Position numbers and translations under genes: made by a program
The notes under the pieces: model-generated
Databases searched by the model: none
What the model was told of the DNA's origin: nothing
The model's input: the letters and a program-made list of their open reading frames with translations, nothing else
Part shown: positions 16,357 to 25,004 of the stretch, piece by piece
How the letters are laid out: each line of letters starts with the position of its first letter
Numbering within the stretch: position 1 is the first letter of the stretch
Assembly (NCBI GenBank): GCA_017437005.1
Contig: JAFSBZ010000009.1
Span: 1-41,006 of the forward strand
Origin: Clostridia bacterium
Lineage (GTDB): Bacteria > Bacillota > Clostridia > Oscillospirales > Acutalibacteraceae
Direction: 5' to 3'
DNA: 41,006 nucleotides

Positions 16357-18180
16357 ATGGACAAGAAAAAAACATCTACCGTAAAAAACTCATTGTATTT
16401 TTTACGGATTATATGGGAAACGTGCCCAAGCAGTATTTTTATACATTTAATTGTTTTTATTGAATACGGAATGTGGGTTTTTAACTCTGTAATATTTATG
16501 CAGTATTTATTTGGCGCAAATACCGAGAATCGCAGTTTTGGCGAGATATTAGCATTTATCTGGTTTGCTACAATTCTTAGTATAGTTGTAAACATCTTTT
16601 ATTCTTGGCGTTGGAAAAATGCGTTTCCCAAAATGCTTGCTAACTTAACTTACGGACTCAGCAATAAACTTTTTAAAAAAGCACAGAGCGTTGATATTTC
16701 TTGCTATGAAAACCCCGATTTTTATAATACATATACGCGTGCTGTTGGAGTAGTAAGTCGAAACGCACGAGAGTTTCTTAACCACTTTTCAGTGTTTTTT
16801 GCTTCGCTCATTGCGGCTATTTATGTTATTGTTGTAATGATAAAAATTACCCCGTGGTCACTTTTATTTATTGCATTTCCTATGGTTGGAAATGTTGTAT
16901 TTGGTAAAAAAATCGGAAAGATAAATTACAACATAAATCAAGAAAACACATCGGCCAATCGAAAAGCTGATTATGTTAATCGTGTTGCATTTTTAAGAAA
17001 CTATGCAGGAGAACTCCGCGTTACAAATATTTTTTCGGTATTAAAAAACACTTATATAAAAGCTGTCGATGAAAGTGTAGCAAACGACAGAAAACACGCT
17101 ACAAAAAGATTTTGCTTTGATATGCTTCGCAGTGTATCACAATTTGTTATCGGTTATGAAGGAATGTGGCTTTGCGCCGCAATACTTGCTATAAACGGCA
17201 AAATAAATTTAAGCGAATTGGTTGTACTGCTCAATTCCATTGGTGCGGTTAGCTGGATGCTTCGTAATTTTGAAAGCTCTCTTACAGGACTTTATACTGA
17301 TTCTTTATTTATAGAAAATTTAAAAACCTTTTTGAATTTTGAACCCAAAATTGATGAATCAAAGGGCGGTATTACTCCACCCGAAAGAATTGAAACAATT
17401 GAACTTAAAAACGTATCTTTTAAATATGACGAAAAAAAGGATTATGTAATTAAAAACGTGTCTTTTACACTATGCGCAGGTGTTCGCCATGCATTTGTTG
17501 GTGTTAACGGTAGCGGTAAATCAACCCTTATAAAATTATTGCTTAGATTTTATGATCCACAAGAAGGTCAGATACTGCTTAACGGCATAAATATTAAGGA
17601 GTTTGATATCAAGAAATATCGCGAGCTTATCGGTGCCGCTTTTCAGGATTTTGCAATATTTTCGGCATCGGTTGCCGAAAATGTTATGCTAAAGCCAATA
17701 TATACCGATGATGAAAAAGCAATCGCCATTGAGGCACTTAAAGACAGTGACGCTTACAAAAAGATTGAATCACTACCAAACAAAGAAGATTCCATTCTTA
17801 CACGCGAGTTTGATAATGATGGTATCGAACTTTCCGGTGGTGAGCGACAAAAGATTGCTATTGCACGTGCTTTTGCAAAAGGTAGTCCTGTAGCTATTTT
17901 AGACGAGCCGTCGAGTGCACTAGACCCTATTGCCGAGCATCAGATGTTTGAAACAATTTTACGCCTTTGTAAGAAAGATAAAAAACTCTCGGTTATAGTT
18001 TCTCATCGTATGTCGTCTGCTGCGGTTTGTGAAAAGATATTTGTTTTTGAAAACGGTTCTTTGGTAGAAGAGGGTTCCCACAAGGAATTATTACAAAATA
18101 ATGGCGTTTATGCACTGCTCTTCAATAAGCAGGCAAAAAATTATCAAACGGAGGTGTACGATGCTTATGAAGGATTATAA
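16357..18180 (+). CDS. ABC exporter subunit A (membrane + ATPase)
   Basis: A 607-residue half-transporter with a divergent six-segment membrane domain (about 1-320) and a canonical ATPase domain. Walker A GVNGSGKST is near 381, the Q-loop FQDF is near 431, the signature LSGGERQK is near 491, and the catalytic Glu is in ILDEPSSALD. I choose the ATG at 16357 because AAGGGGG lies six bases before it; an in-frame ATG at 16333 lacks such a site. The next gene overlaps its end by 20 bases, so the two probably make a heterodimer. Both ATP sites look intact. RiPP or bacteriocin exporters have this look, but no precursor peptide was found. Confidence 0.9.
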   Translation: MDKKKTSTVKNSLYFLRIIWETCPSSIFIHLIVFIEYGMWVFNSVIFMQYLFGANTENRSFGEILAFIWFATILSIVVNIFYSWRWKNAFPKMLANLTYGLSNKLFKKAQSVDISCYENPDFYNTYTRAVGVVSRNAREFLNHFSVFFASLIAAIYVIVVMIKITPWSLLFIAFPMVGNVVFGKKIGKINYNINQENTSANRKADYVNRVAFLRNYAGELRVTNIFSVLKNTYIKAVDESVANDRKHATKRFCFDMLRSVSQFVIGYEGMWLCAAILAINGKINLSELVVLLNSIGAVSWMLRNFESSLTGLYTDSLFIENLKTFLNFEPKIDESKGGITPPERIETIELKNVSFKYDEKKDYVIKNVSFTLCAGVRHAFVGVNGSGKSTLIKLLLRFYDPQEGQILLNGINIKEFDIKKYRELIGAAFQDFAIFSASVAENVMLKPIYTDDEKAIAIEALKDSDAYKKIESLPNKEDSILTREFDNDGIELSGGERQKIAIARAFAKGSPVAILDEPSSALDPIAEHQMFETILRLCKKDKKLSVIVSHRMSSAAVCEKIFVFENGSLVEEGSHKELLQNNGVYALLFNKQAKNYQTEVYDAYEGL

Positions 18181-19954
18181 GCCGCAACATAATACGTTTT
18201 CTAACCTGTGGTTTGCATTTTTGTGCCATTTTAAAGCGGCGCCGTGCTATTCTGTTTATCTTCTTTTGCAATCAGTGCTCGGCGATTTAATAACGCTATT
18301 CGAACATGTATTCTTACCGGCACATATAATAAGCTGCGTAGAGCGAAAAGCACCTATTAGTGAGGTTTTAATCTTTTTATTTCCTATCGCCTCGGCAGTT
18401 ATTTTAAAGGTTTCTTTAACACATATAGTAGGTAACTACATTGCACCTAAATCAAACATGAAAATCAATAAATATATACACCTCGCGTTATATGAAAAAG
18501 CAGTTTCAATGGATATTGCCAAGTATGACGATTCAAAGTATTACAATGATTATGTTTGGGCAATGGAATATTCCCCTTGGCATCTCGACCAAGCGGTAAA
18601 TCAATCACGCCAATTTATAAGTAATATAATTGTAGCGCTTGTTTCAGGATCGTATGTAGTGTCGGTAGATATAAAGGCGTTAATCGCGTTATTGGCTGTT
18701 GCTGCAATAAACCTTACTGCTAATATAATTTTAAACAAAATAGATATGAAGCAGTGGGAAGAATTAATGCCTGTCTGGCGCAAACGCAATTATTCTAACC
18801 GTGTTTTTTATCTCTCGTATTTTGTAAAAGACTTGCGAATGGGCAAGATGAACGAGCGATTAGAAAAAGATTTTAGTGAATGTAGAGATGTAATTAACGG
18901 CACGTCGGATAGATACTTTAAAAAGTTTCTTCCATTTGAATTGCTTAACTATCCACTACACGATATTGTTTTAAAGGGTGTTTACTTAAGTTATCTTTTC
19001 TATCAAGCGTTTGTTAAAAAATTATATGGATTTGGTATGCTTTATGGTATTTATAATGCAGTAAGAAATATTAACGATAAAATTAATAATTCTATGCGCA
19101 TTTTTCCGGATTTGCAGTGGAATAGCAAGAATATAGATAAAATCCGTGTTTTCTTAGATGCAAAAAATAAGATTTTAGATAACGGCACAAGCGAAATTTC
19201 AAATAGTGGCGATATTGAACTTGAAAACGTTCACTTTACTTATCCAGGAAATGATACTCCTACTATCAACGGTATTTCAATGAATATAAAACAGGGCGAG
19301 AAGATTGCGCTTGTAGGATTTAATGGCGCCGGTAAATCAACGCTTATTAAGTTGATTTTACGTCTTTATGATGTTAGCGACGGTGTTATAAAATTCGACG
19401 GCAAACCGATTGATGATTATCCACTACAAAAATATCGCAATGTGTATAGCACACTATTTCAAGACTTTCAAACAATTGCCGCTACAGTTGGTCAAAATAT
19501 CACTATGGATAACAGTGAGCTTGATGCACAAAAAGCGCACAAATCGCTTGAAATGGCCGATTTTAAGCAAAAGTTTGACACATTGCCAAAGGGATTTGAA
19601 ACTCAACTCACAAAAGAGTTTGATAATGACGGCGTAAACCTTTCGGGTGGTGAAGCGCAAAAGTTGGCGCTTGCACGTGTGCTTTATGCCAACAAAAATA
19701 TTATCATACTTGATGAACCGTCAAGCGCGCTTGACCCGTTAGCTGAATACCAGCTTAACAAAACTGTAACTGAGCTTGCAGTTGAAAAGACAGTAATAAT
19801 CATCTCTCACCGTCTTTCTACGACACGTTTTGTTGACAAAATTTATATGCTAGAAAACGGACGGGTTGTTGAAAGCGGTAATCACGACGCGCTACTTAAA
19901 CAAAACGGCAAGTATGCCGAAATGTTTAAATTGCAAGCGGAAAAATATAGATGA
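18161..19954 (+). CDS. ABC exporter subunit B (membrane + ATPase)
   Basis: A 597-residue partner of the preceding gene with the same plan: membrane segments to about residue 320, then an ATPase with VGFNGAGKST (near 385), FQDF, LSGGEAQK (near 493), ILDEPSSALD (near 516) and ISHRLS. The start at 18161 has GGAGGTG six bases upstream; the frame is open further up but lies inside the previous gene. Overlap with subunit A implies translational coupling. No peptidase C39 domain is present, so leader cleavage, if the cargo is a peptide, must happen elsewhere. The transcript ends at a good terminator. Confidence 0.9.
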   Translation: MLMKDYKPQHNTFSNLWFAFLCHFKAAPCYSVYLLLQSVLGDLITLFEHVFLPAHIISCVERKAPISEVLIFLFPIASAVILKVSLTHIVGNYIAPKSNMKINKYIHLALYEKAVSMDIAKYDDSKYYNDYVWAMEYSPWHLDQAVNQSRQFISNIIVALVSGSYVVSVDIKALIALLAVAAINLTANIILNKIDMKQWEELMPVWRKRNYSNRVFYLSYFVKDLRMGKMNERLEKDFSECRDVINGTSDRYFKKFLPFELLNYPLHDIVLKGVYLSYLFYQAFVKKLYGFGMLYGIYNAVRNINDKINNSMRIFPDLQWNSKNIDKIRVFLDAKNKILDNGTSEISNSGDIELENVHFTYPGNDTPTINGISMNIKQGEKIALVGFNGAGKSTLIKLILRLYDVSDGVIKFDGKPIDDYPLQKYRNVYSTLFQDFQTIAATVGQNITMDNSELDAQKAHKSLEMADFKQKFDTLPKGFETQLTKEFDNDGVNLSGGEAQKLALARVLYANKNIIILDEPSSALDPLAEYQLNKTVTELAVEKTVIIISHRLSTTRFVDKIYMLENGRVVESGNHDALLKQNGKYAEMFKLQAEKYR

Positions 19955-19960
19955 TGATTT

Positions 19961-19991
19961 TCAACCCCGTAAATGCGGGGTTGATTTTTTG
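19961..19991 (+). terminator. Rho-independent terminator of the ABC exporter pair
   Basis: The stem TCAACCCCG/CGGGGTTGA with a six-base loop is followed by T6, six bases past the stop codon. Confidence 0.94.
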
Positions 19992-20089
19992 TTTGTTTTT
20001 TGAGATAATAAGTTTTGCTAAATAAAATTGATTTTTATATTAAATATTTTTGGCTTTCTTTATGTTAAAATCAAGATGAGGTAATTTAT

Positions 20090-20959
20090 ATGGCTGATTT
20101 TGTTAAATTTCATTTTGATAATGTTTTTTTGAATAAGCCGATGATGTTTTTGCCATATAGCTTGGTGCAAGTAGGCGATATCGACACCTATTCGGGTTAT
20201 AGATGTAACCAACATACGCAATGGTCTCACGAACTCACCTACATTGTGCGCGGTAGTGTAAATATTCTTTGCGGTGATAAAACCTATCTATGCAAAGCAG
20301 GGGACATCGTTTTTAACCCAAAGGGCACCGAGCACGCTATAGTTAGCGCAGACGGTCACTCGGCACGTTATTACTATATTGCCTTTGATATTGTTGAATG
20401 TGAAGATGAGTGTGAGCAAAAGCTTGCTGACTTTTTTAACAAAGCGCAGCCAACCTTTGCTGTTGCCGATCGTAGCATTACACACACTTTTCACGATATA
20501 TTTTTAAATCTTTACGGTAATGATGAATTTTCAAGCGCCATTGTTTCTGACGGAATACGCAAGCTTTTAATTTATGCGTTACGTTCTCTTAAAGGCGAGG
20601 CAAACAGGGTTTACGTGCCTGACCTGCGTTTTGGTAAAAAGCGTACTGTTGCGCAAATTTGTTCGTTTATTGATTCCAATGTTGAGGATATTAACGTGCT
20701 AAAAAAATTACCGCAAAGGTTTGATTACAGTTATTCACATATATCGTCTTTCTTCTCAAAATCGATGGGACTTTCCCTTAAAGAATATTTTTTAATGAGT
20801 CGTCACCGCCGAGCTTGCGAGTTGCTTCGTAGCGGTATGAGTGTTACTGCTGTTTCCGAGCGTATGGGATATAGTAGCATTCACGTTTTTAGTAAGGCAT
20901 TTTCAAGTAGAGAAAACATAAGCCCAAGTGTTTATGCTCAAAAATATAAAACAAGATAA
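20090..20959 (+). CDS. AraC-family transcriptional regulator
   Basis: A 289-residue regulator with an N-terminal cupin ligand domain (HTQWSHELTYIVRG, then KAGDIVFNPKGTEHAI, about 40-85) and a C-terminal double helix-turn-helix. The HTH ends in the typical MSRHRRACELLRSG and the second helix pair AVSERMGYSSIHVFSKAFS. Such proteins usually sense a sugar and activate nearby genes. It begins a unit with two Gfo/Idh/MocA oxidoreductases, the first 15 bases downstream, so it probably controls them. GAGGTAA precedes the ATG. The ligand is unknown. Confidence 0.92.
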   Translation: MADFVKFHFDNVFLNKPMMFLPYSLVQVGDIDTYSGYRCNQHTQWSHELTYIVRGSVNILCGDKTYLCKAGDIVFNPKGTEHAIVSADGHSARYYYIAFDIVECEDECEQKLADFFNKAQPTFAVADRSITHTFHDIFLNLYGNDEFSSAIVSDGIRKLLIYALRSLKGEANRVYVPDLRFGKKRTVAQICSFIDSNVEDINVLKKLPQRFDYSYSHISSFFSKSMGLSLKEYFLMSRHRRACELLRSGMSVTAVSERMGYSSIHVFSKAFSSRENISPSVYAQKYKTR

Positions 20960-20974
20960 AGCGAGGTCTTTAAA

Positions 20975-22030
20975 ATGAAGGTTGCAGTTATTGGTTGCGG
21001 TACCATTGCAAATAATGCACATATTCCCGCATATATGGAAAACGAAAAGGCAGAAATTAAATATTTTTGCGACATTATTCCCGAGCGTGCCGAAGCCGCT
21101 GTAGAAAAATACGGTTGCGGTATTGCTATCACCGATTACAAGGTGGCACTTGCCGACCCTGAAATCGAGGCTATTTCGGTTTGCACACCAAACAATGTTC
21201 ATCCTCTTATTTCAATCGATGCTTTACGCGCAGGCAAAAACGTTCTTTGTGAAAAGCCTGCTGCTCGTACATACGAAGAAGCTCTTACAATGCAGGCGGC
21301 TCAGCACGAAACAGGCAAGGTGCTTAATATCGGCGTTTGTAACCGTTTTCACAACGGTGTAAGAGTACTAAAAAAATTAATTGACGATGGTATGTTTGGC
21401 GAAATTTTTCACGTTTATGTCAGCTTCCGTGCGTTTCGTTCAATACCCGGTCTTGGCGGCGCATTTACTACCAAGGCAATCGCAGGTGGCGGCGCACTTA
21501 TCGACTGGGGCGTACATTTTCTTGACATAGTTATGTATGCTTGCGGTGACCCAAAACCTCTTACCGTTACGGGCGAAGCGTTTTGTAAGCTTGGTAAAAA
21601 TATTCCCGAATACGTGTATCCCGGTAAAATGTGGGCAGGCCCACCAATACTTGACGGTACATACGATGTTGATGATTCTATCACGGCTCTTATCCGTACA
21701 GAAGGTCCTACTATTACCGTTAACGGCGCTTGGGCACAAAACGTAAAGCGCGACGAAATGTTTATCGACTTTATGGGTGACAAGGGCGGTTGCCGTATAG
21801 ACTACTATACAAAGGAATTTACCGTTTACACTACCAAAGACGGCGAGCTTTATGAATACACACCCGAATTTGAACAAAATGTTCAAATCGCAAGCGAAAT
21901 TGACGAATTTCTTGATTGCATTAAATCTGGCGAGAAGCTTGCAAACCATATTGATACTAATATTATTACCGCAAAGATGATGCAGGCAATTTATGATTCT
22001 GCAGAAGCTCATAAGGAGATACAGTTATGA
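20975..22030 (+). CDS. Gfo/Idh/MocA-family oxidoreductase
   Basis: A 351-residue NAD(P)-dependent sugar or cyclitol dehydrogenase. The Rossmann motif is AVIGCGTIANNAH at the N-terminus, the cofactor-site EKP motif is LCEKPAA near 92-98, and the catalytic Asp/His region is GGGALIDWGVHFLD (about 170-183). Length is normal. Its stop overlaps the start of the next gene (ATGA), showing coupling. Paired with a second family member behind an AraC regulator, it probably works in oxidising or epimerising an uncommon sugar; the substrate cannot be read from the sequence. Confidence 0.9.
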   Translation: MKVAVIGCGTIANNAHIPAYMENEKAEIKYFCDIIPERAEAAVEKYGCGIAITDYKVALADPEIEAISVCTPNNVHPLISIDALRAGKNVLCEKPAARTYEEALTMQAAQHETGKVLNIGVCNRFHNGVRVLKKLIDDGMFGEIFHVYVSFRAFRSIPGLGGAFTTKAIAGGGALIDWGVHFLDIVMYACGDPKPLTVTGEAFCKLGKNIPEYVYPGKMWAGPPILDGTYDVDDSITALIRTEGPTITVNGAWAQNVKRDEMFIDFMGDKGGCRIDYYTKEFTVYTTKDGELYEYTPEFEQNVQIASEIDEFLDCIKSGEKLANHIDTNIITAKMMQAIYDSAEAHKEIQL

Positions 22031-22875
22031 TTAAAGTTGGTTTTATAGATTATTTTCTTGACGAATGGCATGCCAATACCGCTCCAAAACATTTAGAGGA
22101 GCAGTCAAACGGCGAAGTGAAGGTTTGTTATGCCTATGGCGAAATACCAAGCCCAAAAGGTGTTACAAGCGAACAGTGGTGCGAAAAAATGGGCGTAGAG
22201 CACTGCGCTACTATTGCCGAAGTTATTGAAAAATCTGACGTTATTATAGTTTTAGCGCCCGATAACTGTGAAAGAAAAGAGGACCTATGTCGCGAGGCTC
22301 TTGCCAGCGGTAAGCCTTGCTTTGTTGATAAGCCTTTTGGTACCGATTTAGCATCGGCAAAAAGAATGTTTGATATAGCTGAAAAAAGCGGCACACCTTG
22401 CTACACCTGTTCATCGCTTCGCTACGCGCAAGAGTATTACACAGTAGACCGTGCGGCTATAAAGTCACTTGTGGCAATGTGCCCACAAAACTCTTACGAC
22501 AATTATATTCTTCACGCGCTTGAGCCCGCTATGATGCTGATGAGCGAGCCTGCCAAACGTGTTAGTGCTGTAAGCACAGAAGATGCGTTTTATTCGGTAA
22601 CAATTGAAATGCAAAGCGGTAGACACATTGTTATAAGCAGCCTTAACTACGACAGCCCTTATATGATGAATATATCTATTCCAACAAGCAACAAGCTAAT
22701 TGATTGCAGTTATGATTTTTGGATTTATCATTACAAGGCAATGGTAGAGTTCTTTAAAACAGGTAAAGAGCCCGTATCACACAAAGAGACTCTTATGATT
22801 GCCGCCGCTCGCGAGGCAGGTAAAAAGAGCCTTGCCGCTAATGGCGAATGGATTACCGTTGACAACAATTATTAA
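22027..22875 (+). CDS. Short Gfo/Idh/MocA-family oxidoreductase
   Basis: A 282-residue member, about 60-70 residues shorter than usual. The N-terminus VGFIDYFLDEWHANTAPKHL lacks the classic Gly-x-Gly-x-x-Gly loop, and the cofactor motif reads FVDKPFGT near 98-105 (DKP instead of EKP). A possible catalytic His is in NYILHALEPAMML. This kind of opening recurs in a subgroup I recall from Bacillota. It may use the cofactor differently, or be a non-catalytic or regulatory partner of the first oxidoreductase, with which it overlaps by 4 bases. Confidence 0.82.
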   Translation: MIKVGFIDYFLDEWHANTAPKHLEEQSNGEVKVCYAYGEIPSPKGVTSEQWCEKMGVEHCATIAEVIEKSDVIIVLAPDNCERKEDLCREALASGKPCFVDKPFGTDLASAKRMFDIAEKSGTPCYTCSSLRYAQEYYTVDRAAIKSLVAMCPQNSYDNYILHALEPAMMLMSEPAKRVSAVSTEDAFYSVTIEMQSGRHIVISSLNYDSPYMMNISIPTSNKLIDCSYDFWIYHYKAMVEFFKTGKEPVSHKETLMIAAAREAGKKSLAANGEWITVDNNY

Positions 22876-22880
22876 TTAAT

Positions 22881-22920
22881 AACAAAACCGCTACAGAAAA
22901 ACTGTAGTGGTTTTGTTATT
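22881..22920 (+). terminator. Terminator of the AraC-oxidoreductase unit
   Basis: A 16-bp stem (22881-22896 with 22902-22917, one G-T pair, loop of five A) contains a T-rich 3' arm and is followed by TATT. It starts five bases past the stop codon. Confidence 0.85.
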
Positions 22921-22973
22921 CAGGTGTTATAAGTGCAATCTCAAAGAAAGGAACCTGAATTTATTTCGATTAT

Positions 22974-22988
22974 AGTCCATAATGGACT
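22974..22988. promoter_or_regulatory. Perfect palindrome upstream of the second XRE gene
   Basis: AGTCCATAATGGACT has two 7-bp arms around one A. It lies 52 bases before the GTG of the XRE gene and is followed by TTGCCA (22991-22996), a possible -35. It is a likely operator for self-regulation, but no convincing -10 at standard spacing was found. Confidence 0.55.
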
Positions 22989-23040
22989 TTTTGCCAATAG
23001 TCTGTTTTAGAATACGTACAATAAAAACGAGGTGTTGTAT

Positions 23041-23262
23041 GTGGACTATGTTGAAAGACTAACCAATTTAAGAAATGATAAAGACCTAGGTCAAGAAGAT
23101 ATTGCTAAAATACTTGATTGCAAGCAATCCGCAATATCAAAATACGAGTTGCGTCGCAGCAAATACAAAATAGAGGATTTAATTAAACTGTGTCTGTTTT
23201 ATAACGTTTCGGCAGATTATATTTTGGGTTTGCCCGAAGATTTACCGTATCCTAAAAGGTAG
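23041..23262 (+). CDS. XRE-family HTH regulator (second copy)
   Basis: A 73-residue protein consisting of one helix-turn-helix: LRNDKDLGQEDIAKILDCKQ with recognition helix QSAISKYELRR, then a tail ending NVSADYILGLPEDLPYPKR. It resembles the XRE protein at 15969 in design (both have the words DKDLGQ and DYILG), but the recognition helices differ. The GTG at 23041 has CGAGGTG seven bases upstream; the frame opens at 23032 in the ribosome binding site itself. It is a single-gene unit closed by a terminator. No partner gene is evident, so its targets are unknown. Confidence 0.82.
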   Translation: MDYVERLTNLRNDKDLGQEDIAKILDCKQSAISKYELRRSKYKIEDLIKLCLFYNVSADYILGLPEDLPYPKR

Positions 23263-23282
23263 TCAAAATATACTGATAAATA

Positions 23283-23312
23283 TTGACAATAGTAATACAT
23301 AAGATGTAAAAT
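23283..23312 (+). promoter_or_regulatory. Promoter of the HD-domain hydrolase gene
   Basis: A perfect TTGACA (23283-23288) and TAAAAT (23307-23312) are 18 bases apart. The -10 overlaps the 5' arm of the terminator that follows the XRE gene, so transcripts starting here (about 23319) would lack most of that arm and escape termination. Confidence 0.65.
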
Positions 23313-23346
23313 AGTAGCGTGAAAATCACGCTACTATTTTTATTTT
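23308..23346 (+). terminator. Terminator of the second XRE gene
   Basis: A 15-bp perfect stem (AAAATAGTAGCGTGA, loop AAA) is followed by TATTTT. Confidence 0.92.
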
Positions 23347-23360
23347 AAAAGGGAAAATCT

Positions 23361-24017
23361 ATGACTTATAATGAAATTAAGAAAAACAAGGCTATAAAGG
23401 ATTATATAACCGCGGCTGATGCTTCGCTTGCGGCGCTTGGGTTTACCGAGCACAGCTTTGCTCACGTAACAGCTGTTGCCCAAAAGGCAGGTTATATTCT
23501 TGAAACATTGGGTTACGATAATCGTACTGTAGAGCTTGTAAAAATTGCAGGGTATTTGCACGATATAGGCAATCTTGTAAATCGTATTGAACATAGCCAA
23601 AGCGGTGCCGTTATGGCATTTAGAATTTTAGATAATTTAGGCTTTGATTCGGAAGAAATAGCCGATATTGTAACAGCAATAGGCAATCACGATGAGGGAA
23701 CCGGTGTGCCTGTAAGTGAGTTTGCTGCGGCGCTCATTCTTGCCGATAAATCAGATGTTCGCCGCAACCGTGTACGTAATATCGAAGAAAAAAATTTCGA
23801 CATTCACGATAGAGTAAACTATTCGGTAACAAGCGCCGACCTTAATATTGGCGAAGATAAAAAGGCGATTACATTAACTCTCGCCATTGATACAAAATAC
23901 GGTTCGGTTATGGATTATTTTGAAATTTTTATGGCTCGTATGTTGCTATGTCGTAAAGCGGCAGAAAAATTAGGTTTACAGTTTAAGCTTGTAATTAATA
24001 ATCAAATACTCTTATAA
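23361..24017 (+). CDS. HD-domain metal-dependent phosphohydrolase
   Basis: A 218-residue protein of the HD superfamily, which hydrolyses phosphate esters or nucleotides with bound metal. The residues are in order: His35, the HD pair His67-Asp68 in GYLHDIGN, His110 in GNHDEG, and Asp129 in ADKSDV. The C-terminal part (about 150-218) is a small beta-rich extension without a known name. AAAGGGA precedes the ATG. It is followed 13 bases later by an AEC-family permease. A precise substrate cannot be assigned. Confidence 0.87.
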   Translation: MTYNEIKKNKAIKDYITAADASLAALGFTEHSFAHVTAVAQKAGYILETLGYDNRTVELVKIAGYLHDIGNLVNRIEHSQSGAVMAFRILDNLGFDSEEIADIVTAIGNHDEGTGVPVSEFAAALILADKSDVRRNRVRNIEEKNFDIHDRVNYSVTSADLNIGEDKKAITLTLAIDTKYGSVMDYFEIFMARMLLCRKAAEKLGLQFKLVINNQILL

Positions 24018-24030
24018 GGATGGAATTAAA

Positions 24031-24966
24031 ATGGTTGTTGCTTTTAGCAATGTTTTGCTGACTTTGTTATATATAATACCCGGCTTTTTATGCTGTAAAA
24101 CAAAAATTGCAAAGGCCGAGCATTTATCTACCCTTTCGGCAATACTTGTGTATGTGTGTTCACCGTGTATGGTGGTTGCATCTTTTATGGAGACCGAGCG
24201 TTCGTGGCGTATGATAGGGCAAATATTATTGTTTTTTGTAGTGTCGCTTGCTATTCAAACGGTGTTAACCTTTGTTTTATACGGTATATTCCGCAAAAAA
24301 TTTGATAATGTAAAATACAGAATGTTAACGGTAAGCTTTGGCCTTGGTAATGCAGGATTTTTTGGTATTCCGATTATAAAGGCTTTATTGCCCGGTCACC
24401 CCGAGGTTGCTTGCTTTGCTTGTGTTTACATTGTGGGTATGAATATGCTTACATTTACAATAGGCGCCTATTGTCTTACAGGTGATAAAAAACGGATGAC
24501 ACTAAAAAAAGCATTTTTAAATCCTCCGTTTATCAGTCTTATTGTAGCGCTTATTTTATACGGTCTTAACGTGCAAAGCATAATGCCAACACTACTTTCC
24601 GATGCATTAATACTTTTAAACCGAACAACAACCCCTCTTTGTATGATAATTTTGGGTATCAGACTCGCATCGGTTTCGTTTAAAAAATTGTTTTCGCGAG
24701 TATATGTATATGTAATATGTGCTTGTAAATTGTTGATTTTTCCGTTTGCGTGTCTTGGCATTGTGTATTTTTTACCGCTTGACCCTGTGTTTAAAGCCGC
24801 GATGTTTATTTTGGGCGGAACACCCTGTGCTGCAGTAATGCTTAACATTGCCGAAATGTATGATGGCGAAACCGAGCTTGCGGCAAATTGTGTACTGCTT
24901 AGTACATTGCTTTGTGTGTTTACAATACCAATATTAAACGTAGTATCAACTGCATTATTCACTTGA
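24031..24966 (+). CDS. AEC-family permease (auxin efflux carrier-like)
   Basis: A 311-residue membrane protein with about ten hydrophobic segments in the two-bundle plan of the AEC/PIN-like family. Recognisable blocks are FGLGNAGFFGIPIIKALLPG near 104-123 and the corresponding GGTPCAAVMLNIAEMY near 264-279, the crossover regions of the two bundles. Bacterial members often move malate, lactate or other organic acids; some export. It shares a transcript with the HD hydrolase upstream and ends at a bidirectional terminator. The substrate is unknown. Confidence 0.9.
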   Translation: MVVAFSNVLLTLLYIIPGFLCCKTKIAKAEHLSTLSAILVYVCSPCMVVASFMETERSWRMIGQILLFFVVSLAIQTVLTFVLYGIFRKKFDNVKYRMLTVSFGLGNAGFFGIPIIKALLPGHPEVACFACVYIVGMNMLTFTIGAYCLTGDKKRMTLKKAFLNPPFISLIVALILYGLNVQSIMPTLLSDALILLNRTTTPLCMIILGIRLASVSFKKLFSRVYVYVICACKLLIFPFACLGIVYFLPLDPVFKAAMFILGGTPCAAVMLNIAEMYDGETELAANCVLLSTLLCVFTIPILNVVSTALFT

Positions 24967-24975
24967 TAAAAAACT

Positions 24976-25003
24976 AAAAGCCGTACATTTGTACGGCTTT
25001 TAA
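24976..25003. terminator. Bidirectional terminator between the AEC permease and the NSS transporter
   Basis: The stem AAAAGCCGTAC/GTACGGCTTTT with loop ATTT serves the rightward AEC gene and the leftward NSS gene; on the minus strand it is followed by AGTTTTTTA. Confidence 0.92.
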
Positions 25004-25004
25004 A

